This document shows, in pieces, positions 21,119 through 33,471 of a DNA stretch of 64,000 nt. The notes beneath the pieces were generated by a model. That model was not told where the DNA came from. It ran no database searches and worked only from the letters and a program-made list of their open reading frames with translations. How positions within the stretch are numbered: position 1 is the first letter of the stretch; each line of letters begins with the position of its first letter. A program made the translations under genes and the position numbers. Source of the stretch: Portulaca oleracea (taxonomy: Eukaryota > Streptophyta > Magnoliopsida > Caryophyllales > Portulacaceae); the NCBI GenBank assembly GCA_029582165.1, contig CM055876.1, positions 19,318,001-19,382,000 on the forward strand. The letters run 5' to 3'.

Positions 21119-22666
21119 TGTGGGACCCGGGAAAATCCCCGTTGGTGTCGCTCGCGGTGAACGGCGAGTCGAAAGGGGTGTCTTTTCTTCTAGAAGATTC
21201 GCTTGAATTTCCGTTTAAATAAATCAAAATTGAAATTTATGTAAACTCTTTTCTTTTAGATTTTATTAAAGTCTAAGGATTTTGTTTATTCAGAAAATGA
21301 ACAGAAAATAAAAGAAAAACAAAAAGAAATAAAAAAAGATAATAAACAGAGAGTCTCGGGACTGGGCTCGGGATGATTCACTGTAGCAATACCTGCAGGT
21401 ATTGTGAGTCAGTGGCCCGGAATAAAAGGATCTTAATTAAACTTTCTTTTTTTGATATACATTTTTTAGTTGGAGATTTTATTTACTCTACGACATAAAC
21501 AGAAAACAAGAAAACGAAACTGAAGAAATAAAAGAACACTGCAAACCGGGGGATTCAAACCCGAGACCGAGACTACTGTCCACTGCGATACCTGCAGGTA
21601 TCGTGGGTTGGTAATCCGGGAACGGAGTCCCGATCTGGAAGTCAGGTCCGGGCCGTGGGTCGGGCCAGAATACCGCCAGGTATTACGTCGTCGACCTCGG
21701 AGCCGACTTCCGAACTTAGGGATCCGGACCCAAAAAAAAACTTTTATTTTCACGATCCGCTTTCTGAAATCCGGAAAAAATGAAACTCGAAAAATAAATA
21801 AAAGAAAGAAAAGAGGAGAGAGTCGCCAATTAATTTTTGAACGAGAATTAATAAACTAAAAAAAAAAGTGACTCCACAAACCACGAACCACGAGATTCGG
21901 ATCCGGGGGTAAGGTTACGGATTCGAGAATATAAATTCCCGAATCCGCCCTTTCAACGAACGGACTTTACTAAACCGGTTAAAATAAAAGGAAGAAGAAG
22001 AAGAGAGAAAAAGAGAGTAGAACGGAGTATTAATTAGCGTAATTAGTGTTATTCAGTTACATGCAAATGCAATGATAAAGCGAGAAATAAATACAAGAAA
22101 TAAAATAATTAAATACAAGCGTACCTTTATTCACATACAATCCATATTATTTAAGTCGAGTTTAGGGTTAACTCAAGTTACAAGATAATATGAATGGAGA
22201 AGAGATAGAGATAAACGAAATAAAAATGCCAATTAAGTGTATGCAAAAATGAGAGAAATAAAGAGGGAGAAGAGAAGATGAAATCACCAAGTGTCAATAC
22301 GCCAAGGTGATTTCGGTGTAGGAATGAAGTGGAAATGAGAGGGGTTTTTATAGGAGGAATTTAGGTTGGGAATTTAGGTCAAAAATGAGGGGGAAAACAT
22401 GACCTAATACCGCCGAGTATTATGGGCTTCGGGAGCCCGGCTGCTGGTGGCACACAACCCTAGGTAGAATCCGCCCCAATACCTAGCGGTATGACGGGCC
22501 GGATCTGCCCGACTTGGGCCGCTTCTGCCTCGGGCCACGTGCAGATGCTAGATCAGGCTGATTTTTTTGTTTGGCATTTCACTTTACTTGGCATTTTTTC
22601 TAAAATAAAATAAAGACAAAATAAAAAAAATTACAATAATTACGAGACACTTTTTGGGTGTCTACA
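21119..22666 (-). repeat. Element 1, 5' LTR (1548 bp)
   Basis: Plus-strand ends TGTGGGACCC and GTGTCTACA. It contains a minus-strand TATA box CTATAAAAACC (about 22343-22353), the likely start region for genomic RNA. Five copies of the element palindrome lie here: perfect forms AATACCTGCAGGTATT (21388-21403) and CGATACCTGCAGGTATCG (21586-21603), and AATACCGCCAGGTATT (21669-21684), with variants at 22406-22421 and 22478-22493. Confidence 0.93.
22343..22353 (-). promoter_or_regulatory. TATA box in the 5' LTR of element 1
   Basis: CTATAAAAACC on the minus strand, duplicated at about 41-51 in the 3' LTR. Position within the LTR is consistent with an RNA polymerase II promoter at the U3/R border. 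Confidence 0.5.
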
Positions 22667-25600
22667 CTACCGTATCCCCGAAGGAATAAAAGGCAAGAAA
22701 AGAAAATTAACAACTAATCATTATTTACTTCAATTTAATAACAAGAGAACTTTCAAATTCTAAAACAACATAAATTGACAATAACCAACTTCAAGTCTAA
22801 AACATAAACTAAACTTATTCTCAAGACTAGCTTTGATGTCCTTACTGCTAGTTCCCATTCCCATCACATAACTCTTCACCTGATAACAAAACATTTAAAA
22901 ACATGAGGAGGACTCAATAATGTCTACCCTTAACCGTTAAAACCATTTAAAAATCCATTTCAATTCATTTTTGAGGGAGAAGTGAACAAGTCAAAACTTT
23001 TCGAAACCAAATTTTTTCCCAACCAACCATAACCATCCTTCAAATTTATTAAGCGGGCGGACCTTACTTATTTGACCCTCGAAGTCCAATCACTTCGCTA
23101 TAATCATATCACAATCTCATCACAATCTCAATCTCAATACCATTCTCAAATATCAATCACAATCTTACGGATGGCCATCCATTTTACACACGTGCATATC
23201 ACTAACCTCGGGGAAGTAGCACTTATCAGGCATCCCTGATCTCTTGCAAACCCCCTACAGGATGCCCAGAACCTGGTCTTCGGGGGTGTTGCCCGAACCC
23301 GCATTTATGTCACGTTTGAATTATTAATCAGGTTTAATATCACACCATTCCAAACTCAACGATCCAATCCAATCCAATCCCAAATTTCCAAAACCATTTC
23401 CAAATCACACATAAACGACTGTCCACATTTTACCAACTCAAGAACATAACTCGACATCCAAAACAGACAGTCAATTTTCACCATAAAATCCTCTTTCGGG
23501 ATGCAAAATTCTTAAAACATAATAAAAAAACCATAAAACATATAAAGTGCATCCCAGTGGGGATTAGGACATAGACATTACCTGACAAATCTTCTCTTCA
23601 CTCCACGGATACACTTGAGCTCAGTAAAACGAACGGTCTAGATCGTGCCTAAAAATATAAAGAAATTCCTAACATTAAAACGTGTCGTACGGAGTTAACG
23701 CAATCTATCTTCCACCTAACCCACCCCTAGGAACACTATAAGGTTCCCATCATTCATAAATTAACATTTTAAACATACTTCACAAATTCTAAACCATCAC
23801 ATATTACAAACAAATAACATATTACAATTAAACGAATAATTCTCACATGATAGTACATTTATTCAAAACATAAACTGGACAGATTACAATGCGCACATAG
23901 AATGGACCATAACTTGACTTTCCGATATCCAATGGGTCTGGTTTTAGACTTTCTGGAAACCTTGGGTTGTCTACTAAAACTCTTATGTTGACCCCGAGAC
24001 CTAAAACACAATTTAAGGTCTTCAAAAACAGCCAACTATAAAATCTGTCGAATTCTGACCTAGGTGCGCTATTTGGGTCGTAACTCAGAATATACACCTC
24101 AAAATCCCGATCCGTAAAATTCCTATGAAAGCTAACATCCTAAGGTATTTCCAGAACAAAAGGTAAGGCTAAATATTAATTACACAATAAATGGTGACCA
24201 ATATCGTACGACTCATAAAATCTGTCCAAACTGACCATGTTTTTATTTCGGGATTTTCGATCCTAGTTCGAACCATACTATCCCGGGACTCCAAATTGAG
24301 GTTCTAACCAGCCTACTGGGGTCCACTACTTCTTCTTTCACCCCCATAGCATCACTAAGGTCGGCTTGCACATATATACTAACATAAATTGCGACGATGA
24401 CATACTAATTCTTAAACAAACACATAAACTTAAAATTTACACCAATAATCGAAATAAGAGAAACGAAACATGGACCCCTAAACTTCAAAACACATAAGAA
24501 ATCAGCAAGGTGCTATTTCACTAAAATATAAGTAAATCGAACATTTTTTTTTATAAATAAAGAACTCGATAATAACGAAATATTAATATAACCACGTGTC
24601 AATAATCCCAAAATATATAACATTTGAAACTTTATTACGCATAATACGTTATAAAATTTGTAAAACAATAAAGGAGTTTTAAAAACACTCTTTAGGTAAT
24701 TATCACATATTTTTTTCATATAAAATCGATACTAATTTAAAAATCTAATGACTCATATAATAAAAGTAAAATTAAACGATTTACTTTGGAATATGAAAAT
24801 AAACGAGGTTAAAACAACGAATATGCTTAGTAATTCAACTTACAGGTAATATAATTAAAAAGGAACATAATATACTGAGATTAAACAATTACACTAGCTC
24901 TAATCAATCCCTAATCACAATTTACATGAATTCACAATATTCATCACATATATTACAAAAAAATTAATAATTTAACCCCAAAAATTAGACACTTAATACA
25001 CCAAGATTTCAAAAATGAATCTTATATATGTACATAACATGGATAAAAGACAACTTGATATCAGATACTAAGAATAAAAATTAGTTTAAAGAGAATCAAT
25101 AGTAATAATAATAATACAAAAGAACAAATTTAGAAAATGAACAAGGAGTAGGTTAAGGTTACGCACAGAACTAGGCACGGCGGAAGGGTGGACGTCAAGC
25201 GGAACTCCGACAACGTCGGTGGCGGCGGCGTGCGTCTGGGTTGTCGTCGGACGGTGGGTAGTCGTCGGGAGGCGGCGGTGGTGGCCGGAGTCGAGGCAGA
25301 ACGGCGGCACATCAGCAGCGGTAACGGGGAAAAACTTCGCGTCTGCGCACGTGCGACGGCCTCCGGCGATCGCGTGGGTGGCGCTCGGTGGTCGCCTGGT
25401 GTCCAGGGGTCGACGGGGATCGTCGTTGGTGGCTGGGCGGCGGTGATGGTGGCGCACGGCGGCACGGACGGCGGTGAGAGAGAGGAACGTAGGGAAGAGA
25501 ATAGAGAGAGAAAGAGAGCGCGGTGGCTGTTGCGGTGGTCGGGGCGGTTGCTGGGGTTGGTTTCCGGCGGGACGGAGGTCACGGCGATTACAAGCGGTGG

Positions 25601-26081
25601 TCGCTGGTGGCTGGCAGTTACTCAGAGAGAGGAACGAGAGAGAGAGAAGTGGGAGGGATTAGGGTTTGTATAATTGCATTAATCTACTTAATTAGACTAA
25701 TTATAATAGTCAATAGGGTTAATAAAATTGGGGAAAAAGCTTCCACTAACCCGCTACTAAAATTAGTAAATAGGAATTCTGAAAAAAAATTGGAAATACT
25801 AATAATAATACTAATAATAATGATAGTAATACTAAAAGAACCACATAATTAATCTAAATAAAAATTAACACATAAGCATCAATAATTAACATGTAATTTA
25901 CCGAATCACCCCCTATTCCCATGCATATTCATACACGTAGAAAAGACTATATTACCCTTGATAATCCCACGACGGTCCTACGAGCTCAAATGTTAACAAT
26001 TTAAACACAGAAATAATTAACGGACGTAAAATACATTAACGACATAACGACAGCTATAATCGAATTTTCTGGGGTTTTACA
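22667..26081 (-). mobile_element. Older copy of the 3.5-kb LTR family, interrupted by element 1
   Basis: This block aligns, as the reverse complement, with most of 14186-17731 (for example ccgtatccccgaaggaata at 22669 against 17618-17640, and the end ggggttttaca at 26071-26081 against tgtaaaacccc at 14186). It lacks the last roughly 100 bp because element 1 begins there, so element 1 inserted into it; the remainder should lie left of the window. The two copies have clearly diverged, so they are separate insertions. Whether it is a solo LTR or one end of a whole element cannot be seen. Open frames at 25086-25673 lie in the GC-rich leader region and are not convincing genes. Confidence 0.88.
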
Positions 26082-26272
26082 ATAACTTATTTTACTAATT
26101 AATATGAAAAAAATCTGAAATAAAATAGAATTGACGAATTACAAATTTCTAATAATGCCCTCTTCAAAGTACACATATGCTAATCCTCATATTGAGAAGT
26201 AACTTACCTATCGATCAATGTGGTGAAATAATTTTTAAAAATAAAAATAACTAATTATAAATTTCTAGAAAT

Positions 26273-26277
26273 GCCCT
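26273..26277. other. Target site duplication of element 3, left (GCCCT)
   Basis: GCCCT directly before the LTR start at 26278; repeated at 32393-32397 after the other LTR. Confidence 0.9.
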
Positions 26278-27209
26278 TGTAAACACAAATTTCGAACCTA
26301 AAATAAATAAAGACAAGAAATTGAGAAACAAATATAACTTGTATTAATATTTGAATGTAAGCGGGTACAATTGGGTGAGCCGAGGGCGCAGACGTTTGAT
26401 CTCGATCTCGAATACAGGTTTAGCTGAAGAATTCTTGCAGTAGTTCTTGAGCTGAAGGTCTTGAGCGTTGATCCTCTTAGTGCTTGGTAGCTAGAGTCTA
26501 CTCAAAGTTTAACCGTCTGAAGGTTGACTGTTGGTTGTAGTTCTCCTGGTTCTTGGATGCGAGGGCTTAGTGCTTAATCTCGATTGATGAACCAGACGAG
26601 GAAGACGACTGCAGTCCTTGATGTGAAGGACATAAGTTGTTAAACTAACCGACGTTGGTCCTTGGTGCTCGGTAGCTGGAGGGCGTCTGTAGTTCGATCT
26701 TCTGAAGACTTTGTAGGTCTTGCTGAAGAACTCTGACGCAGTTCTTGATCTTGACGCAGTAGAGGCTTGAAGACTCGATCTTAAGCTTTTGCAGACTTCG
26801 ATCCTTGGCGCTTGGTAGCTGGAGATTGCTGGCAGTTTGATCTTCTGAAACCTCTGGAGTGTAGAATGTCGAATGACGTCGGAGTAGACTGCAGTGTCTG
26901 TTGAAAATGAGGGAGGTGACCCCTATTTATAGACTCTAGAGGCCTAGGGTTGCCCAGGGTTTGAGTCGACTTTGGGCTTGAGCCCAATTTAATTAATTAT
27001 TCCTCTATTTAAAATAAAGAAATAATTATGATTTTCTACATCATAATTGACATGTGTCGCGACGCTATTGGGCGTGGTATATTTCCATTTAAAATTTAAC
27101 TAAATGAACCGCCGTAATTAATTTTACACGTGGCGGATAATAATTGACCGAACAAATTTATTTTCCACATGTCATTTTCTTATTTGCCGACAAAATTTTG
27201 CCTTCTACA
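26278..27209 (-). repeat. Element 3, 3' LTR
   Basis: Near-identical to 31460-32392. Contains a minus-strand TATA box, TATAAATAGGGG (about 26921-26934), equivalent to 32102-32114 in the other LTR. Confidence 0.93.
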
Positions 27210-27226
27210 GATGCCCCCTTCGAAAG
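27210..27226 (-). other. Polypurine tract of element 3
   Basis: Minus strand reads CTTTCGAAGGGGGCATC directly before the LTR TGTAGAAGGC, fixing the orientation of the element. Confidence 0.7.
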
Positions 27227-28929
27227 TCGACCGCGGACACAAGCTTGAGTGTTTGAAGCGGTTGGGTCTCGAATATTTGATGTACTAACTTAAGCTAAGC
27301 ACAAATTTTCTTGAAGGGCTAGATACAAAATTATGAGCTGATGGACAACATATATGTCTGTTGTGTCTTAGACAACCAATTTGAGGCTTTTTTTTTTTTT
27401 GGATTGGATCTTGGACCTCATTGGGCTTCCAGCCTTCCACCAATTTGTCAAGACTAATGTGTTGCATTTTTTCTTATTCTGCCTTTTTTTTCAGTATTTG
27501 ACGTCAACAATTTTTTTTCATTGGGCGGCCAAGGGAGTTAACTGCCATAATGACTCTTCTCTTTATTTTGGATAAAATTTCACCCAGAATATAATTCTTG
27601 ATACTGTGATCCGAATTGGAGACCAGGTTAAACTGAAGTTAGGGTTGAAGCATGAGACTTAACAATTAATTACTATAAATTAACTCTTAATCTATGCCCA
27701 AAATTACTCAGTTCACCGCTCTTCAACTGTGACTCATTAGGTTTTTGCTTCTTCAGCGAGTCTTTTAGAGATGTGCAGAGGCAAAGTTGGTGTTTTCCCA
27801 TCCTTCATATTCCTTTTGCTAACCCAAGTTTTCTAATTATTACTGCTCTTCATCACAATAGTTTCTGGCTCCTCCTCTATCAACATATCATTTGAAAACA
27901 TATTGGAAGGCTTACTCTGCTAAAGACCGGCTTCATGTGGAGGAGCAAGTACAAATCTGGAGGAGGATCTGGTGCTATATCTACTTCCTGTTTCTATTAT
28001 GTCGCTGGTTTTTTTGGCATCGCTGAGATAGCTGGTTGTTCAGGATGGACAATTTTTAGCAAATAACTTCAGGCTTTTTGATATTGAATCCATACCCAAG
28101 AGCTTTTTGACAATTTTAGCAAATAACTTCCTTGCAATGACTTCAAGCAACGCACTACGCTCAACACTGGCTTTATTCACAGTAGCAAACCCGAATTTGT
28201 AGGATGACCTTGTCCCTTTTTTTTTTTCTTCGATGAATATGATTTTCGTGGCTTTTTCTTCTTCTTTCTTCACTCTCCTTTTTTTTTTGGAAAAAAAATA
28301 TGATATGCAGAGCTTTCAGCAGTAATTGTTTTCTTGACCGAGGTTTGGGTTGCTTTGTTCTGACGAGATAACAATGGAGGTCTTTGTCTTGGCTTTTGCA
28401 GATTGTTAAGTGTTGGTGGAATCCAATATTGGTGCTTTGCCTTTCTTTTTGACCAATCTTGACTTGCCACCTCAATACACATGCAAATTAAGAATTCAAT
28501 GTGACTTTTGTGGGTTGTGTGGTTGTTGCTATTAACACAGTCACCTGGCCTTTGTAAGGCTTTGAAACTTTTGAGGAATTATACTATATTAATATTGTAC
28601 ACCACTTCATCATTTCATAGTGAACGTACACTCAACAATTCAATGCTTGGCTGTATATTTTTTTCTTCTGTTTTATTACACCAGTGCCTATTGTGTCTGA
28701 CTCCCTTTTTTTTTTCTTTAAATTTCTTTTTACTTTTTCATTTTCTCTTTTTTTTTTGGAGCCCTTTTTTTTTCTTCTTTTTGGTGCAGGGAGTTGAGAT
28801 TAATTGACGTCGCCTGTTTGAAGTTGTCTTACGTCTTCGCCAGTGTCTTGTCTACTCCTCAGTCTTGACATAGGAGTAGTCCTTTGCTCTCTTGAGCTAT
28901 GCAGGTCATTGTGTCGTCTTCTCCGCTTT
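27227..28929. other. Element 3 interior, left part, non-coding
   Basis: T-rich on the plus strand with long homopolymer runs (27387-27401, 28218-28230, 28282-28292, 28730-28775). Short open frames here are interrupted and match no family I know. Confidence 0.45.
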
Positions 28930-28934
28930 CTGTG

Positions 28935-29312
28935 CTACTCCTCAGGGACGGTCTAATGTATTAGACATCTTTGAGGTGTCTCTTTTCAGAACTGACTTGG
29001 GTCGACGGAGTTATCATCAGGTTTACTCCTCGGGGATGTTCTGGTGTATTAGACATCTTTGAGGTGTCTCTTTTCAGAACTGACCTGGGTCGACAAAGTC
29101 AGCGCCTCGCTATGAAGTGCGATACTCCTCAATTTACTTACGTAGAGTAGTCATAGACAACTCTCTCAAAAACGTCAGTACAGTCTGGGTCGACAGAGTC
29201 AGCACCTCGCTGCAAGTGGAACACTCCTCAGGGACGTTATGATGTATTAGACAACTTGAGATGTCTCTTTTCATAATTAACTGGGTCGACAGAGTCGTCA
29301 CCTGGTTTACTA
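28935..29312. repeat. Tandem blocks of about 90-100 bp in element 3
   Basis: Repeated modules contain gtattagacatctttgaggt, tgtctcttttcagaactgac and a gggtcgac(g/a)(g/a)agt word; recurring starts at 28958, 29046 and 29244, with a degenerate unit between. The word AGACATCTTTGAGGTGTCT is itself an imperfect palindrome. Confidence 0.75.
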
Positions 29313-29736
29313 CTCCTAGACTTTCTGCCATCTATGAGCTATGAAGAGCGGACTTGAATTCTCTACTGAGTCGTGATGAGTCAGCAAGATTTTCTTCTAA
29401 AGATCCACGACAGGTCAGCCTAACATGTTCTCGACTATGATTGATAGAAGGACACTGCCAGCTAGCTTGCCCCCAGTATTGACCCGAGCGAGACGTCGAT
29501 GTCGCTAGCTTGAAAGAGTCTACCCCTTAGCCAAAGGAGTGCGCCGCTGATTTGAAGGACGATGGCGTCGTCTTGGAGCAGAATTCAACCAACACGACTA
29601 GGATGCCCCCACGTTGGCTGCTTGAAGGAATTGTCAACCATATTGAGTATTCCGTTGGTGGTGCTGACTTGAAGCAAGCCATCGACATGAAGATGTTGGA
29701 ATGCTAGAGTGCGGCTTGAAAGCCCACAAGCTTAAT

Positions 29737-31300
29737 GACTTGGCAGTCAGTCCATTTCTTGTACTTGTGACTTGAGAGTCTTCATTATGATGATGTAGAA
29801 GTCTTTAACCTTGTCGACTTTAAAGTCTTGCACGGGTGAGCAATTGAATTTTCTGACTTAAGAGTCTCTCTAACTGACTTACGAGTCTTTACGTATCTCG
29901 ACTTGGGAGTCTTGCATCTTGTTGACCTGTGAGTCATTGTTGTCGTATTTATCATTCATTCTGACTTGGGAGTCGTGAACTCATAAATCTTCTGCAGGGA
30001 ATGACTTGAGAGTCTTTTCTTTGGTGACCTAGAAGTAATTAATTCTTTTTGCCTTCAGAATTTGATTTTAATGACTTGGTAGTTAGGGATGGCAATGGGC
30101 GGGAATCCCGAACCGTCGGGCCGCCCGCTCTAGGAAAAATCGCCCTGATGGGGATGGGACGGACGAGACGATTTTCCAAAATCCGCTCGGGGACGGGGCG
30201 GGGATGGGGACAAAATTTTCCCCATCCCCGCCCACATTTTCCCCGTCGGGGTGAATTCCCCGTCCCCATCCCCGAATCCCCATCCCCGAAAATGTTAAAA
30301 TTACCAAATAACCTTTATTTAAATTTAATATATATATGAATGGGAAGGACAAAGTAGTAATTTTCCAATTTATTCTCATTTGTTGATGTATTATTGTTTG
30401 ATTTTGATGTATTATTACTTGAGCAAGTTAAATACGTTGTATTTTGAACATGTTAAAAACCGGGTTCGATTAAAAATCAGATCCGGTTAAAATTTAGTTA
30501 AATTTAGGATAGTTTTAAAAAATCCCCGTTGGATCCTCGTTGGGGATGGGGAATCCGCGAGGATGGGGATAGGGATGGGGATAGGGATGGGGCAAGAATC
30601 ATTCCTCGAAGCGGGGATGGGGACGGGGATGGGGATGAGTTTTGGGAGTGGGGATGGGGACGGGGGTATACTCCCCCATCCCCGATCCGCCCCGGTGCCA
30701 TCCCTATTGGTGCGTAGTCTTGAATTTGGCTGACTTGAAACCTTCAATTTTTGATGACTTGGAAGTCGGTGGGTTTGATGACTTAAGAGTCTTGAAGTTT
30801 GTTGACTAAAAGTCTTTGGATTTGCTAATTTGGGAGTCGTATGCATTGTTGACATGGAAATCTCGAACTTTATTGACTTGGGAGTCGTGATTTTTTTCCT
30901 TGACTTGTGAGTCCTTGTGTTCTGTTGATTTGAATTTGGTTGACTTGTAAGTCTTTCATTTTTATCGACTTTCTATCGATTTGGGAGTCAAGAGACTTGT
31001 TGATGCGAGAGTTTGACTAATTTGGAAGTCTTTGTCTTGTTGTTGACTTGGAAGTCAAGAGACTTGGTGACTTAAGAGTCTTGAAGCTTCTTAATTTCAA
31101 AGTCTCGAATTTTCGCTGACTTGGAAGTCTTTAATTTTTGATGACTTGGAAGTCGGTGAGGTTGGTGACTTGAGAGTCTTGAAGTTTGTTGATTTGAAAG
31201 TCTTGACTTTTTGCTGACTTGGAAGTCTTTAATTTGTGTTGACTTGGAAGTCAGCGAATTTGGTGACTTGAGAGTTTTGAAATTTGTTGACTTGAAAGTC
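29737..31300. repeat. Array of about 35 copies of the palindrome GACTTGGAAGTC
   Basis: Variants of GACTTGNRAGTC (arms GACTT/AAGTC or GACT/AGTC) recur every 25-50 bp, joined by short T-rich linkers (ttgaagtttgttgacttg-like). Examples: 29737, 29770 region, 31117-31128, 31215-31226 and 31289-31300. The array is split by the hAT-like insert at 30084-30706. The spacing is irregular, so it is a dispersed motif array and not a simple satellite. Confidence 0.85.
30084..30706. mobile_element. Non-autonomous hAT-like element, GC-rich
   Basis: Begins TAGGGATGGCAATGGG and ends GGTGCCATCCCTA: imperfect terminal inverted repeats of the form common at plant hAT ends. It interrupts the palindrome array inside a GACTTGGTAGT unit. 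Flanking 8-mers TTGGTAGT and TTGGTGCG agree in the first five bases only, so the duplication has decayed. The inside holds GGGGATGGGGAC-type runs near both ends in opposite senses. No transposase. Confidence 0.65.
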
Positions 31301-31459
31301 TCAATTTTTTTTTTCAATTCATGACCATTCTGTTTTTGCTATGTTATGACTGTATTTGGGTTTGGACCCCAAATTACCTACGTACCTTAAGAATGAAACA
31401 CTCATAAGGATCAAGCCAAACGTAGTTCAAATTTAAAAGAGAAATGGAGACAAGAAATT

Positions 31460-32392
31460 TGTAAACACAAATTTCGAGCCTAAAAAAAATAAAGACAAGA
31501 AATTGAGAAACAAATATAATTTGTATTAATATTTGAATGTAAGCGGGTACAATTGGGTGAGCCGAGGACGCGGACGCTTGATCTCGATCTCGAGTACAGG
31601 TTTAGCTGAAGAATTCTTGCAGTAGTTCTTGAGCTGAAGGTCTTGAGCGTTGATCCTCTTAGTGCTTGGTAGCTAGAGTCTACTCGAAGTTTAACCGTCT
31701 GAAGGTTGACTGTTGGTTGTAGTTCTCCTGGTTCTTGGATGCGAGCGCTTAGTGCTTAATCTCGATTGATGAACCAGACGAGGAAGACGACTGCAGTCCT
31801 TGATGTGAAGGACAGAAGTTGTTGAACTAACCGACGTTGGTCCTTAGTGCTCGGTAGCTGGAGGGCGTCTGTAGTTCGATCTTCTGAAGACTTTGTAGGT
31901 CTTGCTGAAGAATTCTGACGCAGTTCTTAATCTTGACGCAGTAGAGGTTTGAAGATTCAATCTTGAGCTTTTGCAGACTTCGATCCTTGGCTCTTGGTAG
32001 CTGGAGACTGCTAGCAATTTGATCTTCTGAAACCTCTGGAGTGCAGAATGTCAAATGACGTCGGAGTAGACTACAGTGTCTGTTGAAAATGAGGGAGTTG
32101 ACCCCTATTTATAGGCTCTGGAGGTCTAGGGTTGCCCAGGGGTTTGAGTAGACTTTGGGCTTGAGCCCAATTTAATTAATTATTCCTTTATTTAAAATAA
32201 AGAAATAATTATGATTTTCTGCATCATAATTGACATGTGTCACGACGCTATTGGGCGTGGTATATTTCCATTTAAAATTTAACTAAATGGACCGCCGTAA
32301 TTAATTTTACACGTGGCGGATAATAATTGACCGAACAAATTTATTTTTCACATGTCATTTTCTTATTTGCCGACAAAATTTTGCCTTCTACA
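31460..32392 (-). repeat. Element 3, 5' LTR
   Basis: 933 bp, TGTAAACAC start and TTCTACA end, a few per cent different from the other LTR by eye. Followed by the GCCCT duplication. Confidence 0.93.
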
Positions 32393-32398
32393 GCCCTC

Positions 32399-32453
<55 letters not shown>
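32399..32453. repeat. (TA)n microsatellite
   Basis: Uninterrupted TA repeat of about 27 units directly right of element 3. Confidence 0.95.
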
Positions 32454-32457
<4 letters not shown>

Positions 32458-33338
32458 AATTTACATATACTCTATATCATAAATTTACATGCAATCATTC
32501 AAAATTACAAACATGTGTTAAGTTTGTCTCATACTCTCATTATATCATATAAAGAAATTTTACAAAAGATATGCAGCTTGATAATTTATAATATTTAGGG
32601 GGCAAATGAATTGTAATAATTATAGGGGCAAATGATATTCACTATTAAAAGCAAATAAAAGAATAACGATTACATACATACATGTATACGTTATCAGTTA
32701 ACCTTTCAACCTCCATTTTATGTTATTACGAAACTTTTAGAAGAATATTTAGAAATCTTGAATAATATATTTATTGCTAATATAATTTAGGGCCACAGTA
32801 CATTTACATATTTCTATAATTTAAAAACAAATTAGAATAATATGGTTGTAATATTGTTTATATAGATATTAATTTGAAAAATTATGTTTAAAAAATGATA
32901 TGTATGAGTAGCTAACTAATTTATACTTAAGAAAAAATTAATAATAGATAGAGATAGCTAGAAATGAGGTGATGTGACTCATAAATGGTTGTGTAAAAAG
33001 TTACTATAGTACAATATTTAGAGCAAAAATTATCATACCACACCAATTTAATCATCCTCAATTATTTAACAACTCTTGGTAATTCCATGCCTGCACATCA
33101 TCAAAATTCACATAATTTCTATGTAAAGAACAATTGTAATAGAAAGTCTAAACATATCAAAAAATGAAATATATGCATACATAAAATATAGTTGCAAGTT
33201 GCGTAATATAAACTATACTTTGAAAGTTTTTCTTTTTCTCATAAATACGAACTATGAATAAAAATATGCGCAATATAAGCTCCTGAACGATAACAATACC
33301 TTGCATAGTGTACATGCATTGGCATCATATATCATATC

Positions 33339-33342
<4 letters not shown>
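32454..33342. other. AT-rich non-coding sequence
   Basis: Strongly AT-rich, with no open frame, RNA gene or clear repeat that I can support. Confidence 0.5.

Positions 33343-33384
<42 letters not shown>
33343..33384. repeat. (TA)n microsatellite
   Basis: About 20 TA units. Confidence 0.95.
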
Positions 33385-33386
<2 letters not shown>

Positions 33387-33471
33387 GGGTACAAAGGGTG
33401 AGAACGGGAATATGTGTGTTTTAATGAGGACATTATTGAAAATGTATAATTAGTTATTTTTACTTTAGATT

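Larger units (their letters stand above)
1..22666 (-). mobile_element. Element 1: large Tat/Ogre-type Ty3/gypsy LTR retrotransposon, partly decayed
   Basis: A near-complete LTR retrotransposon read from right to left. The two LTRs (1-394, truncated by the window, and 21119-22666) match closely over their shared part. The inner edge of the 5' LTR carries a 19-nt primer binding site and the inner edge of the 3' LTR a G-rich polypurine tract. Inside, in order: leader, gag, protease, a 115-bp intron, RT, RNase H, a second RNase H-like region, integrase, then a long 3' region with two genes on the opposite strand. Duplicate RNase H, an intron between protease and RT and a long extra region are known traits of the Tat/Ogre lineage. 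Several in-frame stops in gag, protease and pol, plus a solo LTR insertion, show it can no longer make its own polyprotein. The right flank begins ctacc; the matching left copy lies outside the window. Confidence 0.93.
26278..32392 (-). mobile_element. Element 3: non-coding LTR retrotransposon (LARD-like), 6.1 kb
   Basis: Two LTRs of about 932 bp (26278-27209 and 31460-32392) with TGTAAACAC..CTTCTACA ends and perfect GCCCT duplications. A polypurine tract next to the left LTR (minus strand GAAGGGGGCATC) gives minus orientation. The 4.2-kb interior encodes no recognisable gag or pol, so it fits a large retrotransposon derivative mobilised in trans. No convincing TGG-starting primer site was found next to 31460, which is odd. 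The interior carries GT-rich tandem blocks, a palindromic motif array and a hAT-like insert. Confidence 0.92.

Noticed and set aside
21388..21403. Palindromes as mere restriction-site coincidence (CTGCAG core)
   Set aside because: Other copies have GCCA, TGGC or TAGC centres with the same arms, so the conserved part is the arms and not the PstI site.
30039..30855. Overlapping Pro/Ser/Gly-rich frames
   Set aside because: Produced by GGGGATGGGGAC-type repeats of a non-autonomous hAT element.
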